This document shows, in pieces, positions 1 through 6,798 of a stretch of 20,393 nucleotides of DNA. The translations under genes and the position numbers were made by a program. Within the stretch, counting starts at the first letter, position 1. Every line of letters begins with the position of its first letter. This DNA comes from Bacteroidales bacterium (GTDB taxonomy: Bacteria; Bacteroidota; Bacteroidia; Bacteroidales; UBA932), in the NCBI GenBank assembly GCA_017651785.1, contig JAGCCD010000135.1, positions 1 to 20,393 of the forward strand, read 5' to 3'. The notes beneath the pieces are model-generated. The model was not told the origin of the DNA. It searched no databases and was given only the letters and a program-made list of their open reading frames with translations.

Positions 1-508
1 AGCACTCCTTGATGCTGGTGGCTGCGGGAACCTCGATTGCCACGTGCTTGCCGTGCTCCATTGCATATACTGCGATGGGAGTATGGAGCTGCCAGGGAAC
101 GGCGAGGTATACAAGGTCTACGTCTTCAAGTTCGCAGAGCTGCTTGTAGCCCTCGGGGCCGGAGAACTCGTGGATGGCACGGGGTGCGCCGTGAGACTCG
201 AGTATCTTCTGGGCGTTTTCTACGCGGTCGGGATAGAGGTCGCACAGGGCGACGAGGGAAGCGTCCTCAAGGTAAGGGAAACGGTGGACTGCACCTGAGC
301 CGCGGTCTCCAAGGCCCACGAGGCCGATTCTTACGTGCTCTATGGGCTCGGCGGCGAAGCCCAGCATAGACTGCTGGTCTGCCGGGCGAGGAGGCGTGTT
401 GTAAACGATCTGATGGTTCTTGATGGTGTATCCGTAAGGATCTTCGCTCTTGCAAGAGAATGCAAGGGCGACCAGTGCTGCGAAACAAAGGAATCTGAAA
501 AGTTTCAT
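1..508 (-). CDS. GH109-type Gfo/Idh/MocA lipoprotein (partial, C-terminus missing)
   Basis: The reading frame opens at the ATG at 508-506 and stays open to the window edge, giving the N-terminal 169 residues. Residues 1-18 form a signal peptide ending in a near-canonical lipobox (LAFSC, Cys19), followed by KSEDP, an acidic stretch of the kind that sends Bacteroidota lipoproteins to the cell surface. A Rossmann NAD-binding motif (IGLVGLGDRG) follows, then PWQLHTPIAVYAMEHGKHV and an E-x-P-A-A motif ending in EC. These resemble GH109 enzymes, which use bound NAD+ to hydrolyse alpha-N-acetylgalactosamine; known members are about 450 residues. It is the last visible gene of the minus-strand operon, 14 bp after the phosphatase-like gene. 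Other exported Gfo/Idh/MocA glycosidases or oxidoreductases remain possible because the catalytic C-terminal half is not present. Confidence 0.82.
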   Translation of the reverse strand, partial: MKLFRFLCFAALVALAFSCKSEDPYGYTIKNHQIVYNTPPRPADQQSMLGFAAEPIEHVRIGLVGLGDRGSGAVHRFPYLEDASLVALCDLYPDRVENAQKILESHGAPRAIHEFSGPEGYKQLCELEDVDLVYLAVPWQLHTPIAVYAMEHGKHVAIEVPAATSIKEC

Positions 509-522
509 ATGCCGTAAACTGA

Positions 523-1782
523 TTATTCAAGCATCATGCTGCGGAAATCGTCGATATCTTTCTGGCTCACGCCAGCAACTGTGAGAAGATACTTCTCTAC
601 GCCATCTGCAAAGGTGCCGGTGTCTCCAGCGAAGCTCCAGAAGTAAGGGGCGACGTCGGAATATACCCACTTGGTACGATTGTTCTGGAACAGCCAGCCG
701 AGCTCCTTGTCGTAGGAAGATGCAGTCTCGGAGCTTGAGCAACTGTATCCAAGGGGAGCGAAGTAGGTTACCTCATATTCTTTGGAAATGTCTCCGTCCC
801 TTACGCCAAGCAGGCCGAGGAGGAGGATTCCAAGGGTACCGGTACGGTCGCGGCCCAGCGAGCAATGGAAGTACACGCCCTTGTTCTCGCGCAGGCTCTT
901 GACTATGAACTCAAAGCACTGCTTTGTCTTCTCCTTGTCGGTGGTGAGCATAGTCTTGCCGCCGGTCTCGATCTTGGGAGCGAGGAAGTCGAGGCCGGAT
1001 ACCGCAGGACTGTTGAGGGCATCGCTGTTGCGCAGGTCGAGTTCTGCACCTATCCCCTGAGCGATTGCCTCTACACCGCCCTTTTTGCTGATTTCTTCCA
1101 TACGTCCGCCGCGGAAGAGCTTGCGGTATTTAACCGTCTTGCCGTCCAGGGTCTTCCAACCGCCGAGGTCACGGCCGTTGCGGCAGGCTGTCTTGAAGAA
1201 CACCTGATGGAGGTGGCCGGTGGTGTTGAAGGAGCCCTCAGTCATGACTTTACCGCTTTCAGAAGTGACGGTATATGTGTAACGGTCGTTGGGGACGAGG
1301 TTGGTGATGTCTATGAATGCGATGCCGGGGTTGATGGCGACATCCTGGCTCCAATCGTACTGGTCCGAAAGGTGAAGGGTGAGGTTCCCGGCGTCTGCAT
1401 CGGGTTTCCAGCGGATACTGTAGGTCTGAGGCTTGTCGGAAACGGGATTCTTGACAATGCTGCCGTTGGGATCGGGATTGCCGTTCTCGTCGTACTTCTT
1501 GCGGTTGAAACCTCCGTAGTAATCGTAAATCTTGGTCTCCGAGTAATCCTTGTCGGGATAGGTTACCTCCGTGAGGAACTTCTCCACATTGGGGTTGGTG
1601 GCAAGGACGGTGTCGCCGTTCTTCACCTCGGGAGCGGCCTTGGCATAGATGTCATCCTGGGGCTCCGGGTCTACGTTCTCCGGGTCGGGATTATCGGGCC
1701 CGGGAGTCGGATCGGGGTTGTCGGGCTTGCAGCAGAACAACACGGGAACTAACAGCATCAAGGAAAGGAATCTTTTAATCAT
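523..1782 (-). CDS. Tyrosine-phosphatase-like lipoprotein (Y_phosphatase3 type)
   Basis: This 419-residue protein has a lipoprotein signal (VLFCC) and a long Pro/Asp/Asn-rich tether (about residues 19-45). A beta-rich, fibronectin-III-like segment covers roughly 110-185. The C-terminal domain begins with NGRDLGGWKT and KYRKLFRGG, the signature opening of the PF13350 tyrosine/serine phosphatase family. It carries the P-loop HCSLGRDRTG, with catalytic Cys307 and Arg313 in the CX5R arrangement. The expected activity is phospho-ester hydrolysis outside the cytoplasmic membrane; the substrate cannot be read from sequence. It lies 21 bp after the GH36-like gene and 14 bp before the GH109-type gene, so it is probably co-transcribed with glycosidases, which is unusual company. 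The alternative is a phosphoinositide or phosphosugar phosphatase with the same fold. Confidence 0.85.
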   Translation of the reverse strand: MIKRFLSLMLLVPVLFCCKPDNPDPTPGPDNPDPENVDPEPQDDIYAKAAPEVKNGDTVLATNPNVEKFLTEVTYPDKDYSETKIYDYYGGFNRKKYDENGNPDPNGSIVKNPVSDKPQTYSIRWKPDADAGNLTLHLSDQYDWSQDVAINPGIAFIDITNLVPNDRYTYTVTSESGKVMTEGSFNTTGHLHQVFFKTACRNGRDLGGWKTLDGKTVKYRKLFRGGRMEEISKKGGVEAIAQGIGAELDLRNSDALNSPAVSGLDFLAPKIETGGKTMLTTDKEKTKQCFEFIVKSLRENKGVYFHCSLGRDRTGTLGILLLGLLGVRDGDISKEYEVTYFAPLGYSCSSSETASSYDKELGWLFQNNRTKWVYSDVAPYFWSFAGDTGTFADGVEKYLLTVAGVSQKDIDDFRSMMLE

Positions 1783-1803
1783 AATACGGGTTCTTTATTG
1801 GTT

Positions 1804-3621
1804 TTATTTGACTTCAATGAGGTAACTACCGGTAAAAGACGGAGTTATGACGGGATCCGTACCATCTATCGTATATGTGCGGGGCTCGTCTGCGGCATAT
1901 TCCGTCACTGTGTACGAGCGGTCTTTGTCCAGGCCCCTGAGTTCTATGGGGGCGCCATCCCAGGATTCTGCATAGAATGCATAGTACATTGCTCCGTCCT
2001 TTGAAATGACGTGAGCCTCAGGCCTGAAGAAGCCGAAGTCGTACAGATTAAGATACTCTCCCCTGGAAAGCATCTTCTCCTTGTAGATGGGCACCCATTT
2101 GCGGAGGAGCTGCTCCTTCTCGGGGGTGAGGAGGCTGCCGCCGTTCTCCGTGGCGTGGGGATTTGGCTCGGGCCATGTAAACTTGGTGCCGATTATGCCG
2201 CCCACGCCTATCTGTGACGGGAAATCAAGGCCACCGTCACTGAGTTCAACGTGGTCTGCATAATAGGCGAGGTCGGGGCACATGGCGGCATAGGCCCTGC
2301 GTTTCATGCGTATCTGAGCGCTGGAAGTGGGATCCGACGCCACGGACTGGTTGATGTAGGGCAGCCAGAAGAAATTCACCGCGCACCCGCAGGGGCAGAC
2401 CTGGACGATGGAACCGGGTTTATCCGCCGCCGCCCTTTCTGAAATGCCCTTGAAGAATTCGGGAAAACGCTCGCAGGCCTCCTGGGGATAAGAAAGGCCG
2501 CTGGCGGGATTGTAGTCGGGTGCGGACATGTTGAGATGCTGGCCGTCCAGCTTGAAGCCGTCGAAGTTCCAGTCTACCAGGAAACGGTCTACTAGGGCGA
2601 GGGTGTAGTCCATCGTACCCTTGTTGACGGGCGACAGGTACCAGCTGTCCCACCAGCTTATGTCTTCGTGAGAGCCGTCTTTCTGGACGAGAAGCAGTTC
2701 CGGATGCCCGTTGGCAAGGGAACTGCCGGGGTCTGCGGCAAGAGGAGCCCACCAGAGCTTGGCCCGGAGGCCGGCGTCATGTATGGCGTCCGTAAGGCGG
2801 CGCATGCCGTCGGGTCCGATGCGGTCGTTGGCTTCCCAGTCGCCTTCGCAAATCTGGTAGCCGTCGTCCACGTCGACCCACTTGAAACCGAGTTCCACGA
2901 CCTTGGGGAGCGTGCCGATTACTTCATCTACCGTGAACTGGCGTTCGTAGCCCCATGCGCACCATACCGGCTCGAAAGCATCTTCAGGCGACACGGGCGG
3001 CTGGAAGCCGTATTCTTTCTGCATGTACTGCGTAAATTCACGGAGCGGGTTGAAGAAGTCTCCGCTGCTCTGCATGACGAACTGCCGGTATGCGCACAGC
3101 GTATCTCCGGGGGCGAGGACGAGGGGTGTATCGAAATCCTGCCTGATGCATGCGCGGGTCCGGCCGCCCTTGCGGGTGACGGGCATGCTCGCCAGGCGGA
3201 GAACGGGTTCCGCGAGGCCGACGCTGATATTCTTGCCAGGAGACCACAGACAGACCATGGGGATGCCTCCGCCATAGTCTGAATCGTTCATTCCCAGATA
3301 GTTGCGCTGGCTGAAGCCGTCTTTTACGGGAAACGCCCAGTCCTTACGCTCACCGCTGGAGGTGGGCTGGAAGGTCCAGACGTCCGGGCTGTCAAGCTCG
3401 ATGAAAGAGGTCTCTATGGCATCTACGTTTATGGGTGTGCCGCCGTTGTTGACGAAAGCCACGCTGCGGAGAGTCATGCCGGGGAAACCCTCGGGCGATT
3501 CAGTGCCCACAAGCACGGTCACGTTACCGGCTACCTTGCCGCCGCTGATTATGCGGTCGGACGGGAGTCCGGCGCAGGAGGCGAGGACGGTCAGGGCGAA
3601 TATGGGGAAAAGACGCTTCAT
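1804..3621 (-). CDS. Clan GH-D (GH36-like) alpha-galactosidase / alpha-N-acetylgalactosaminidase lipoprotein
   Basis: A lipoprotein signal (VLASC, Cys16) leads a 605-residue enzyme. An N-terminal beta-sandwich (about 25-200) precedes a TIM barrel (about 215-520) and a C-terminal beta domain. Barrel motifs match melibiase-type enzymes: KWVDVDDGYQ with a following DWEAN; LRAKLWWAPLAADPGS; and FDGFKLDGQHLN, where Asp359 is the likely nucleophile. Asp430 in QSVASDPTSS, followed by the IRMKRRAYA helix, is the likely acid/base. Retaining hydrolysis of terminal alpha-Gal or alpha-GalNAc is expected at the cell envelope. The gene starts 3 bp after the kinase stop, indicating one transcript. The exact family within the GH36/GH27/GH31 superfamily and the sugar preference cannot be assigned by eye; its pairing with a GH109-type gene favours GalNAc/Gal-capped host glycans. 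Confidence 0.82.
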   Translation of the reverse strand: MKRLFPIFALTVLASCAGLPSDRIISGGKVAGNVTVLVGTESPEGFPGMTLRSVAFVNNGGTPINVDAIETSFIELDSPDVWTFQPTSSGERKDWAFPVKDGFSQRNYLGMNDSDYGGGIPMVCLWSPGKNISVGLAEPVLRLASMPVTRKGGRTRACIRQDFDTPLVLAPGDTLCAYRQFVMQSSGDFFNPLREFTQYMQKEYGFQPPVSPEDAFEPVWCAWGYERQFTVDEVIGTLPKVVELGFKWVDVDDGYQICEGDWEANDRIGPDGMRRLTDAIHDAGLRAKLWWAPLAADPGSSLANGHPELLLVQKDGSHEDISWWDSWYLSPVNKGTMDYTLALVDRFLVDWNFDGFKLDGQHLNMSAPDYNPASGLSYPQEACERFPEFFKGISERAAADKPGSIVQVCPCGCAVNFFWLPYINQSVASDPTSSAQIRMKRRAYAAMCPDLAYYADHVELSDGGLDFPSQIGVGGIIGTKFTWPEPNPHATENGGSLLTPEKEQLLRKWVPIYKEKMLSRGEYLNLYDFGFFRPEAHVISKDGAMYYAFYAESWDGAPIELRGLDKDRSYTVTEYAADEPRTYTIDGTDPVITPSFTGSYLIEVK

Positions 3622-3624
3622 GTC

Positions 3625-4578
3625 CTATAGTTTGATTTCGGTTCCGAAACGTTCGCGGCAGATACGGCGCACTGCATCGAGCGAAGTGAAAGCCCCGGTA
3701 CCGCCGGCGGCCGTGGTGTTTACGGCGCCGGTAAGGTTGCCCGTACGCTGGCACTCCTCCAACGGAAGTCCTTTCACGAATGCGCTGACGAAGCCGGCGT
3801 TGCAGCTGTCTCCCGCGCCTATGGCATCTACTACATCACGGTTGAGGAATGCGGGCAGTTCGTGACGCGAGCCGTCCTTGCGGATGAGGATGGATCCGGC
3901 CGAGCCGCACTTGAGCAGCATGGCATTGCCAAGATAAGGTACTACGGCGGCTATGGCGCTCTCCAGGTCGGACGTGCCCGTGAGAGCCTGGAGTTCTTTC
4001 TCGTTGGGCATGAAAACCGCTATCTTTGGAAGGACGGCCTTATAGTCAAGGGCCCATTTTTCCACCGGGTCCCATTGGGTGTCAAGCGAAACGGTAACGC
4101 CCTTTTCTGCGGCGAGGTCAAGGATCCTGTGGATGTCTCTCAGGAGGCCTGACTGCATGAAAAGCGAGCTCAGATGTATGTGGGAGGCATTGTCGAAGAC
4201 GGAAAGGTCTATGTCGTCGAACCCCATCACGTCCATTGCACCTTGATAAGTAAGATTGGCCCGGTCTTCACCGTAGCTCATGCAGATTGTAGCTCCCGTG
4301 GGGGTGTCTCCTTCTACGAGATATGAAGTATCTACTCCCCGCTGCTCCAGGCTGCTGCGTACGAGCGAACCAAAGGAGTCGCGGCCTATCATTCCGACGA
4401 AGCAGACTTTGCTGCCGAGTGACGCGGCGTTGGCCGCGAAGATAGCCGTGGAACTGCCCAGTGTGACGGTCATGCTGGAGGCGAATTTTTCCTTGCCGAT
4501 CTCGGGCTCCGACTCTATTCCGTTGAGGATGATGTCCACATTGAGTTCGCCGATGGCGGCTATGTCGTAGTGCTTCAT
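3625..4578 (-). CDS. PfkB-family sugar kinase
   Basis: This is a cytoplasmic carbohydrate kinase of 317 residues, a normal length for the ribokinase/PfkB family. I chose the ATG at 4578 (MKHYDIAAIGELNVD): the upstream extension in frame has no conserved content and would run into the -7 promoter element at 4604-4611. The N-terminal family motif is GSSTAIFAANAASLG. The C-terminal signature is DAIGAGDSCNAGF, with catalytic base Asp257. It is first in the minus-strand operon and divergent from the AgaR-like repressor. In an aga-type pathway a PfkB kinase would phosphorylate tagatose-6-phosphate to the 1,6-bisphosphate. Here the substrate is open, and a primary sugar kinase acting on free GalNAc or galactosamine is an alternative. 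No distinctive LacC/AgaK hallmark was recognised. Confidence 0.88.
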   Translation of the reverse strand: MKHYDIAAIGELNVDIILNGIESEPEIGKEKFASSMTVTLGSSTAIFAANAASLGSKVCFVGMIGRDSFGSLVRSSLEQRGVDTSYLVEGDTPTGATICMSYGEDRANLTYQGAMDVMGFDDIDLSVFDNASHIHLSSLFMQSGLLRDIHRILDLAAEKGVTVSLDTQWDPVEKWALDYKAVLPKIAVFMPNEKELQALTGTSDLESAIAAVVPYLGNAMLLKCGSAGSILIRKDGSRHELPAFLNRDVVDAIGAGDSCNAGFVSAFVKGLPLEECQRTGNLTGAVNTTAAGGTGAFTSLDAVRRICRERFGTEIKL

Positions 4579-4603
4579 TGTAATAGTGTTTTGGTCAGTC
4601 TTA

Positions 4604-4633
4604 CAAAGATAATGATTTTCTTTCAACTCACAA
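4604..4633 (-). promoter_or_regulatory. Bacteroidota promoter for the kinase-glycosidase operon
   Basis: Read on the minus strand, TTG at 4633-4631 is followed by a 19-bp spacer and TATCTTTG at 4611-4604. This matches the Bacteroidota consensus (-33 TTTG, 19-21 bp, TAnnTTTG). It places transcription start about 20 nt upstream of the kinase ATG and excludes the longer reading frame as the real start. Confidence 0.72.
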
Positions 4634-4662
4634 TTGGCGTTTCATTTTTAAAATAAAAATCA

Positions 4663-4677
4663 TTTCGTTTTGTTTCG
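4663..4677 (+). promoter_or_regulatory. Candidate AgaR operator overlapping the agaR -33 box
   Basis: Three tandem pentamers, TTTCG-TTTTG-TTTCG, overlap the -33 element of the repressor's own promoter. The core TTTCGTTTTGTTTC fits all 14 positions of the inner E. coli AgaR consensus as I remember it (TTTCRTTTYRTTTY). A weaker TTTCATTTTT lies at 4640-4649, next to the divergent promoter. Binding would allow autoregulation and co-control of the divergent operon. The assignment is inferred from motif and context. Confidence 0.6.
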
Positions 4678-4699
4678 TATCAAAAAAGTCTTATATTTG
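4669..4699 (+). promoter_or_regulatory. Bacteroidota promoter for the AgaR-like repressor
   Basis: TTTG at 4669-4672, a 19-bp spacer and TATATTTG at 4692-4699 form a full-consensus Bacteroidota promoter. The ATG follows 17 nt after the -7 box. It is back to back with the kinase-operon promoter, with the candidate operator between them. Confidence 0.78.
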
Positions 4700-4716
4700 C
4701 AACAAACACTAACCTC

Positions 4717-5508
4717 ATGAACATCTATGACACCGCCCAAGGGCGTCGCTCAGCCATCCTGCAACGCCTCAGAGAGGACTCTTCAGTCACCGTCTCGCAA
4801 CTCAGCAAACAGTTCGGCGTTTCGGAAGTTACGATTCGCAAGGACCTCAGGATCCTCAAGGAAAGAAAACTTCTCATCCGCGTACACGGCGGCGCCATAA
4901 TGGGCGTCGTAGCCAGCGTGGCGGAGAACGAAGAACGCAATATCAACTACAAACGCCTTGTAAACGCCAGGGAGAAAGAGGCCATAGGGCGTGCCGCCGC
5001 CTCCCACATCAAAGACGGCGACACGATAATGATAGATTCCGGCACCACCGCGCTTGAGGTGGCAAAGAACCTAGACCCCTTCAACGACCTCACAATCATC
5101 ACAAACTCCGTGAACGCCATGATAGAGGCGCTCAAGTACAAGCGTTTCAAGGTCATGCTCATGGGCGGCAGCGTGAGGGAGCCCAGCCTCAGCACTGTGG
5201 GGTCGCTGGCGGAATCCAATCTCAAGCTTTTCTACTGCGACAAGCTGTTCCTCGGCGTAGACAGCTTCAGCGTCGAGGCGGGTCTGTCAACCCCCAATGT
5301 GGAAGAAGCCAGCACCAACCAGGTCATGATTTCCAGGGCCCGTGAGGTTATCGCGGTCTTCGACTCCAGCAAGATAAACAAAAGGGCCCTCGCCTTCATC
5401 GCCATGCCCGACAGGATCAACACCGTAATTACGGACGACAACCTCCCGGCTGCGGTGCTCAACCAGCTCCGCGCCATGAATATCAACGTAGAGACCGTTT
5501 CGCCTTAG
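4717..5508 (+). CDS. agaR: DeoR-family transcriptional repressor, AgaR-like
   Basis: The 263-residue protein has the standard DeoR layout. An N-terminal helix-turn-helix (about residues 24-58) includes VSQLSKQFGVSEVTIRKDL and ends in the RVHGGA motif. The DeoRC sugar-phosphate sensor domain (about 85-240) has DSGTT at 107-111, a MGG motif near 150, LFLGVDSFS at 177-185, and GLSTPNVEEA. The effector half closely resembles E. coli AgaR as I recall it. The family binds DNA until a phosphorylated sugar releases it; GalN6P, GalNAc6P or tagatose-6-P would fit here. It sits between the two catabolic operons, and AgaR-like sites lie in its own promoter and upstream of agaS. DeoR family is near certain; the AgaR subtype rests on sequence resemblance plus agaS next door. 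Confidence 0.85.
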   Translation: MNIYDTAQGRRSAILQRLREDSSVTVSQLSKQFGVSEVTIRKDLRILKERKLLIRVHGGAIMGVVASVAENEERNINYKRLVNAREKEAIGRAAASHIKDGDTIMIDSGTTALEVAKNLDPFNDLTIITNSVNAMIEALKYKRFKVMLMGGSVREPSLSTVGSLAESNLKLFYCDKLFLGVDSFSVEAGLSTPNVEEASTNQVMISRAREVIAVFDSSKINKRALAFIAMPDRINTVITDDNLPAAVLNQLRAMNINVETVSP

Positions 5509-5519
5509 CCCGAGATTAT

Positions 5520-5533
5520 GAAACCATATGAAA
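5520..5533 (-). promoter_or_regulatory. Candidate upstream AgaR half-site for agaS
   Basis: On the minus strand this reads TTTCATATGGTTTC, which matches 12 of 14 positions of the recalled AgaR core consensus. It lies 11 bp after the agaR stop and about 110 bp upstream of the agaS -7 box, where it could cooperate with the nearer site through DNA looping. Confidence 0.38.
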
Positions 5534-5595
5534 CACTTTGTAAAAGCACGTAATTTGCTATACTACAGAGTGTTATTCAGATTATAAAGAAATGC

Positions 5596-5637
5596 CGAAA
5601 CTGTTTCGTTTTTGATTAATCATGCCAAAACAAAACA
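5596..5637 (+). promoter_or_regulatory. Candidate operator upstream of the agaS promoter
   Basis: A compact palindrome, CGAAACTGTTTCG, occupies 5596-5608 and continues as TTTCGTTTTTG to 5614. An oppositely oriented CAAAACAAAACA lies at 5626-5637. The right half of the first block and this segment therefore form an imperfect inverted repeat with an 11-nt centre. The block covers the place where the -33 element of the agaS promoter should be, a good position for repression. Confidence 0.52.
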
Positions 5638-5643
5638 TTTTGC

Positions 5644-5651
5644 TATATTTG
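5644..5651 (+). promoter_or_regulatory. -7 box of the agaS operon promoter
   Basis: TATATTTG is a perfect Bacteroidota -7 element, 27 nt before the GTG start of the AgaS-like gene. No good -33 TTG occurs 19-21 bp upstream; that space is taken by the candidate operator. The rest of the 170-bp intergenic stretch shows no clear terminator for the repressor gene. Confidence 0.6.
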
Positions 5652-5678
5652 TGGAGTTAACCAATTACATTTACTGAG

Positions 5679-6794
5679 GTGCTTAAATATTTCACGTATA
5701 AGGAAATCCGCCAGCAGCCCGATGTCTGGCAGAAAACGTACAACCTCTTACTTGCCCGCAAGAATGAGATAAAGTCTTTCATAGACAAGTTCCTCGACCA
5801 GGATTATCAGGTAATCCTCACCGGTGCGGGAACATCGGCCTACATCGGCGACGCCCTCGAGCCAGCCCTATACCAGACGCGCTTCCGCAACGCAAGGGCA
5901 ATTTCCACCACGGACATCCTTACTTTCCCCGGGTTCTATTTCAACGGTGACAGCAAGGTCCTGCTCATCTCTTTCGCCCGCTCCGGCAACAGCCCCGAGA
6001 GCGTAGGCACGGTAAAGGCGGTAGAACAGACTGCCGGGCAGGTGGCACATATCTTCATCACCTGCAACGGGGAGGGGAAGCTCGCCCAGATGCACGCAGA
6101 CAACATCCTCACCATCCTCCTCCCTCCGGAGACCAATGACCTTTCGCTTGCGATGACCAGCAGCTACTCCACCATGTTCCTGGCCTGCTCGCTCATCGCC
6201 CAGATAGGAGATATAGAATCACAGCGCAGTGCCATAGACACACTGGCTGAGTGCGTCCGCAAAATGATGGACCGCTACGAGGACGACATCAGGGAAATCG
6301 CATCCAAAGACTTCAAGAGAGCCGTTTTCCTGGGATCCGGCACGCTTAAGGGCGTGGCCGAGGAGTCCCGCCTCAAGCTTCAGGAACTCACCGACGGCGC
6401 CGTGATGTGCGCCTTCGACTCCTTCCTCGGCTTCCGCCATGGCCCCAAGGCTGTCGTGCACCCGGATTGCCTGGTGGTTTATTTCCTCTCCCCCGAATCC
6501 TCCACACAGCGCTACGAGCTCGACCTCGTAAAGCAGATCAAGGCAGGCAACCGCCATCATTCCAGCGTGCTCGTATGCCAGCGCCGGCCGGACATCGACC
6601 CGTCGGTCTGCGATTTCGTGATGGAAACCGGTCTCCCAGACGGTTTGCCGGGTTGTTTCGGCGGGGTGGCCTACGTAGTAGTGGCCCAGCTGCTCGGCTT
6701 CTACAAATCACTTAACTGCGGACTCAATCCCGACACCCCGTCCATCTCCGGAAACATTTCCCGCGTGGTAGAGGGCGTCACACTTTATATTTAA
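5679..6794 (+). CDS. agaS: AgaS-like D-galactosamine-6-phosphate deaminase/isomerase (SIS domain)
   Basis: This 371-residue cytoplasmic enzyme has two SIS sugar-isomerase domains. The first has LTGAGTSAYIGD (about 48-58) and ISFARSGNSPES (97-108). The second has FLGSGTLKGVAEESRLKLQEL (217-237, listed here by its ends) and GFRHGPK (251-257). The C-terminus PDTPSISGNISRVVEGV closely follows recalled E. coli AgaS, as does the N-terminal EIRQQPDVW. AgaS converts galactosamine-6-phosphate to tagatose-6-phosphate and ammonia. The start is a GTG at 5679: an in-frame stop at 5658-5660 bounds the frame, there is no nearby ATG, and the N-terminal alignment to E. coli AgaS fits. It is first in the plus-strand operon under an AgaR-like operator. 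GlmS-type transaminase is unlikely because no glutaminase domain is present. Confidence 0.92.
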   Translation: MLKYFTYKEIRQQPDVWQKTYNLLLARKNEIKSFIDKFLDQDYQVILTGAGTSAYIGDALEPALYQTRFRNARAISTTDILTFPGFYFNGDSKVLLISFARSGNSPESVGTVKAVEQTAGQVAHIFITCNGEGKLAQMHADNILTILLPPETNDLSLAMTSSYSTMFLACSLIAQIGDIESQRSAIDTLAECVRKMMDRYEDDIREIASKDFKRAVFLGSGTLKGVAEESRLKLQELTDGAVMCAFDSFLGFRHGPKAVVHPDCLVVYFLSPESSTQRYELDLVKQIKAGNRHHSSVLVCQRRPDIDPSVCDFVMETGLPDGLPGCFGGVAYVVVAQLLGFYKSLNCGLNPDTPSISGNISRVVEGVTLYI

Positions 6795-6798
6795 TAAT

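Noticed and set aside
865..1752. Long open frame on the plus strand opposite the phosphatase-like gene
   Set aside because: It is antisense to a protein with clear lipoprotein and phosphatase motifs, has no recognisable domain, and its Val/Gly/Leu-rich composition is typical of GC-rich shadow frames.
5532..5573. AACACT...AGTGTT inverted repeat as a terminator for agaR
   Set aside because: The stem is only 6 bp with a loop of about 30 nt and no T-run follows, so it is not a credible intrinsic terminator.
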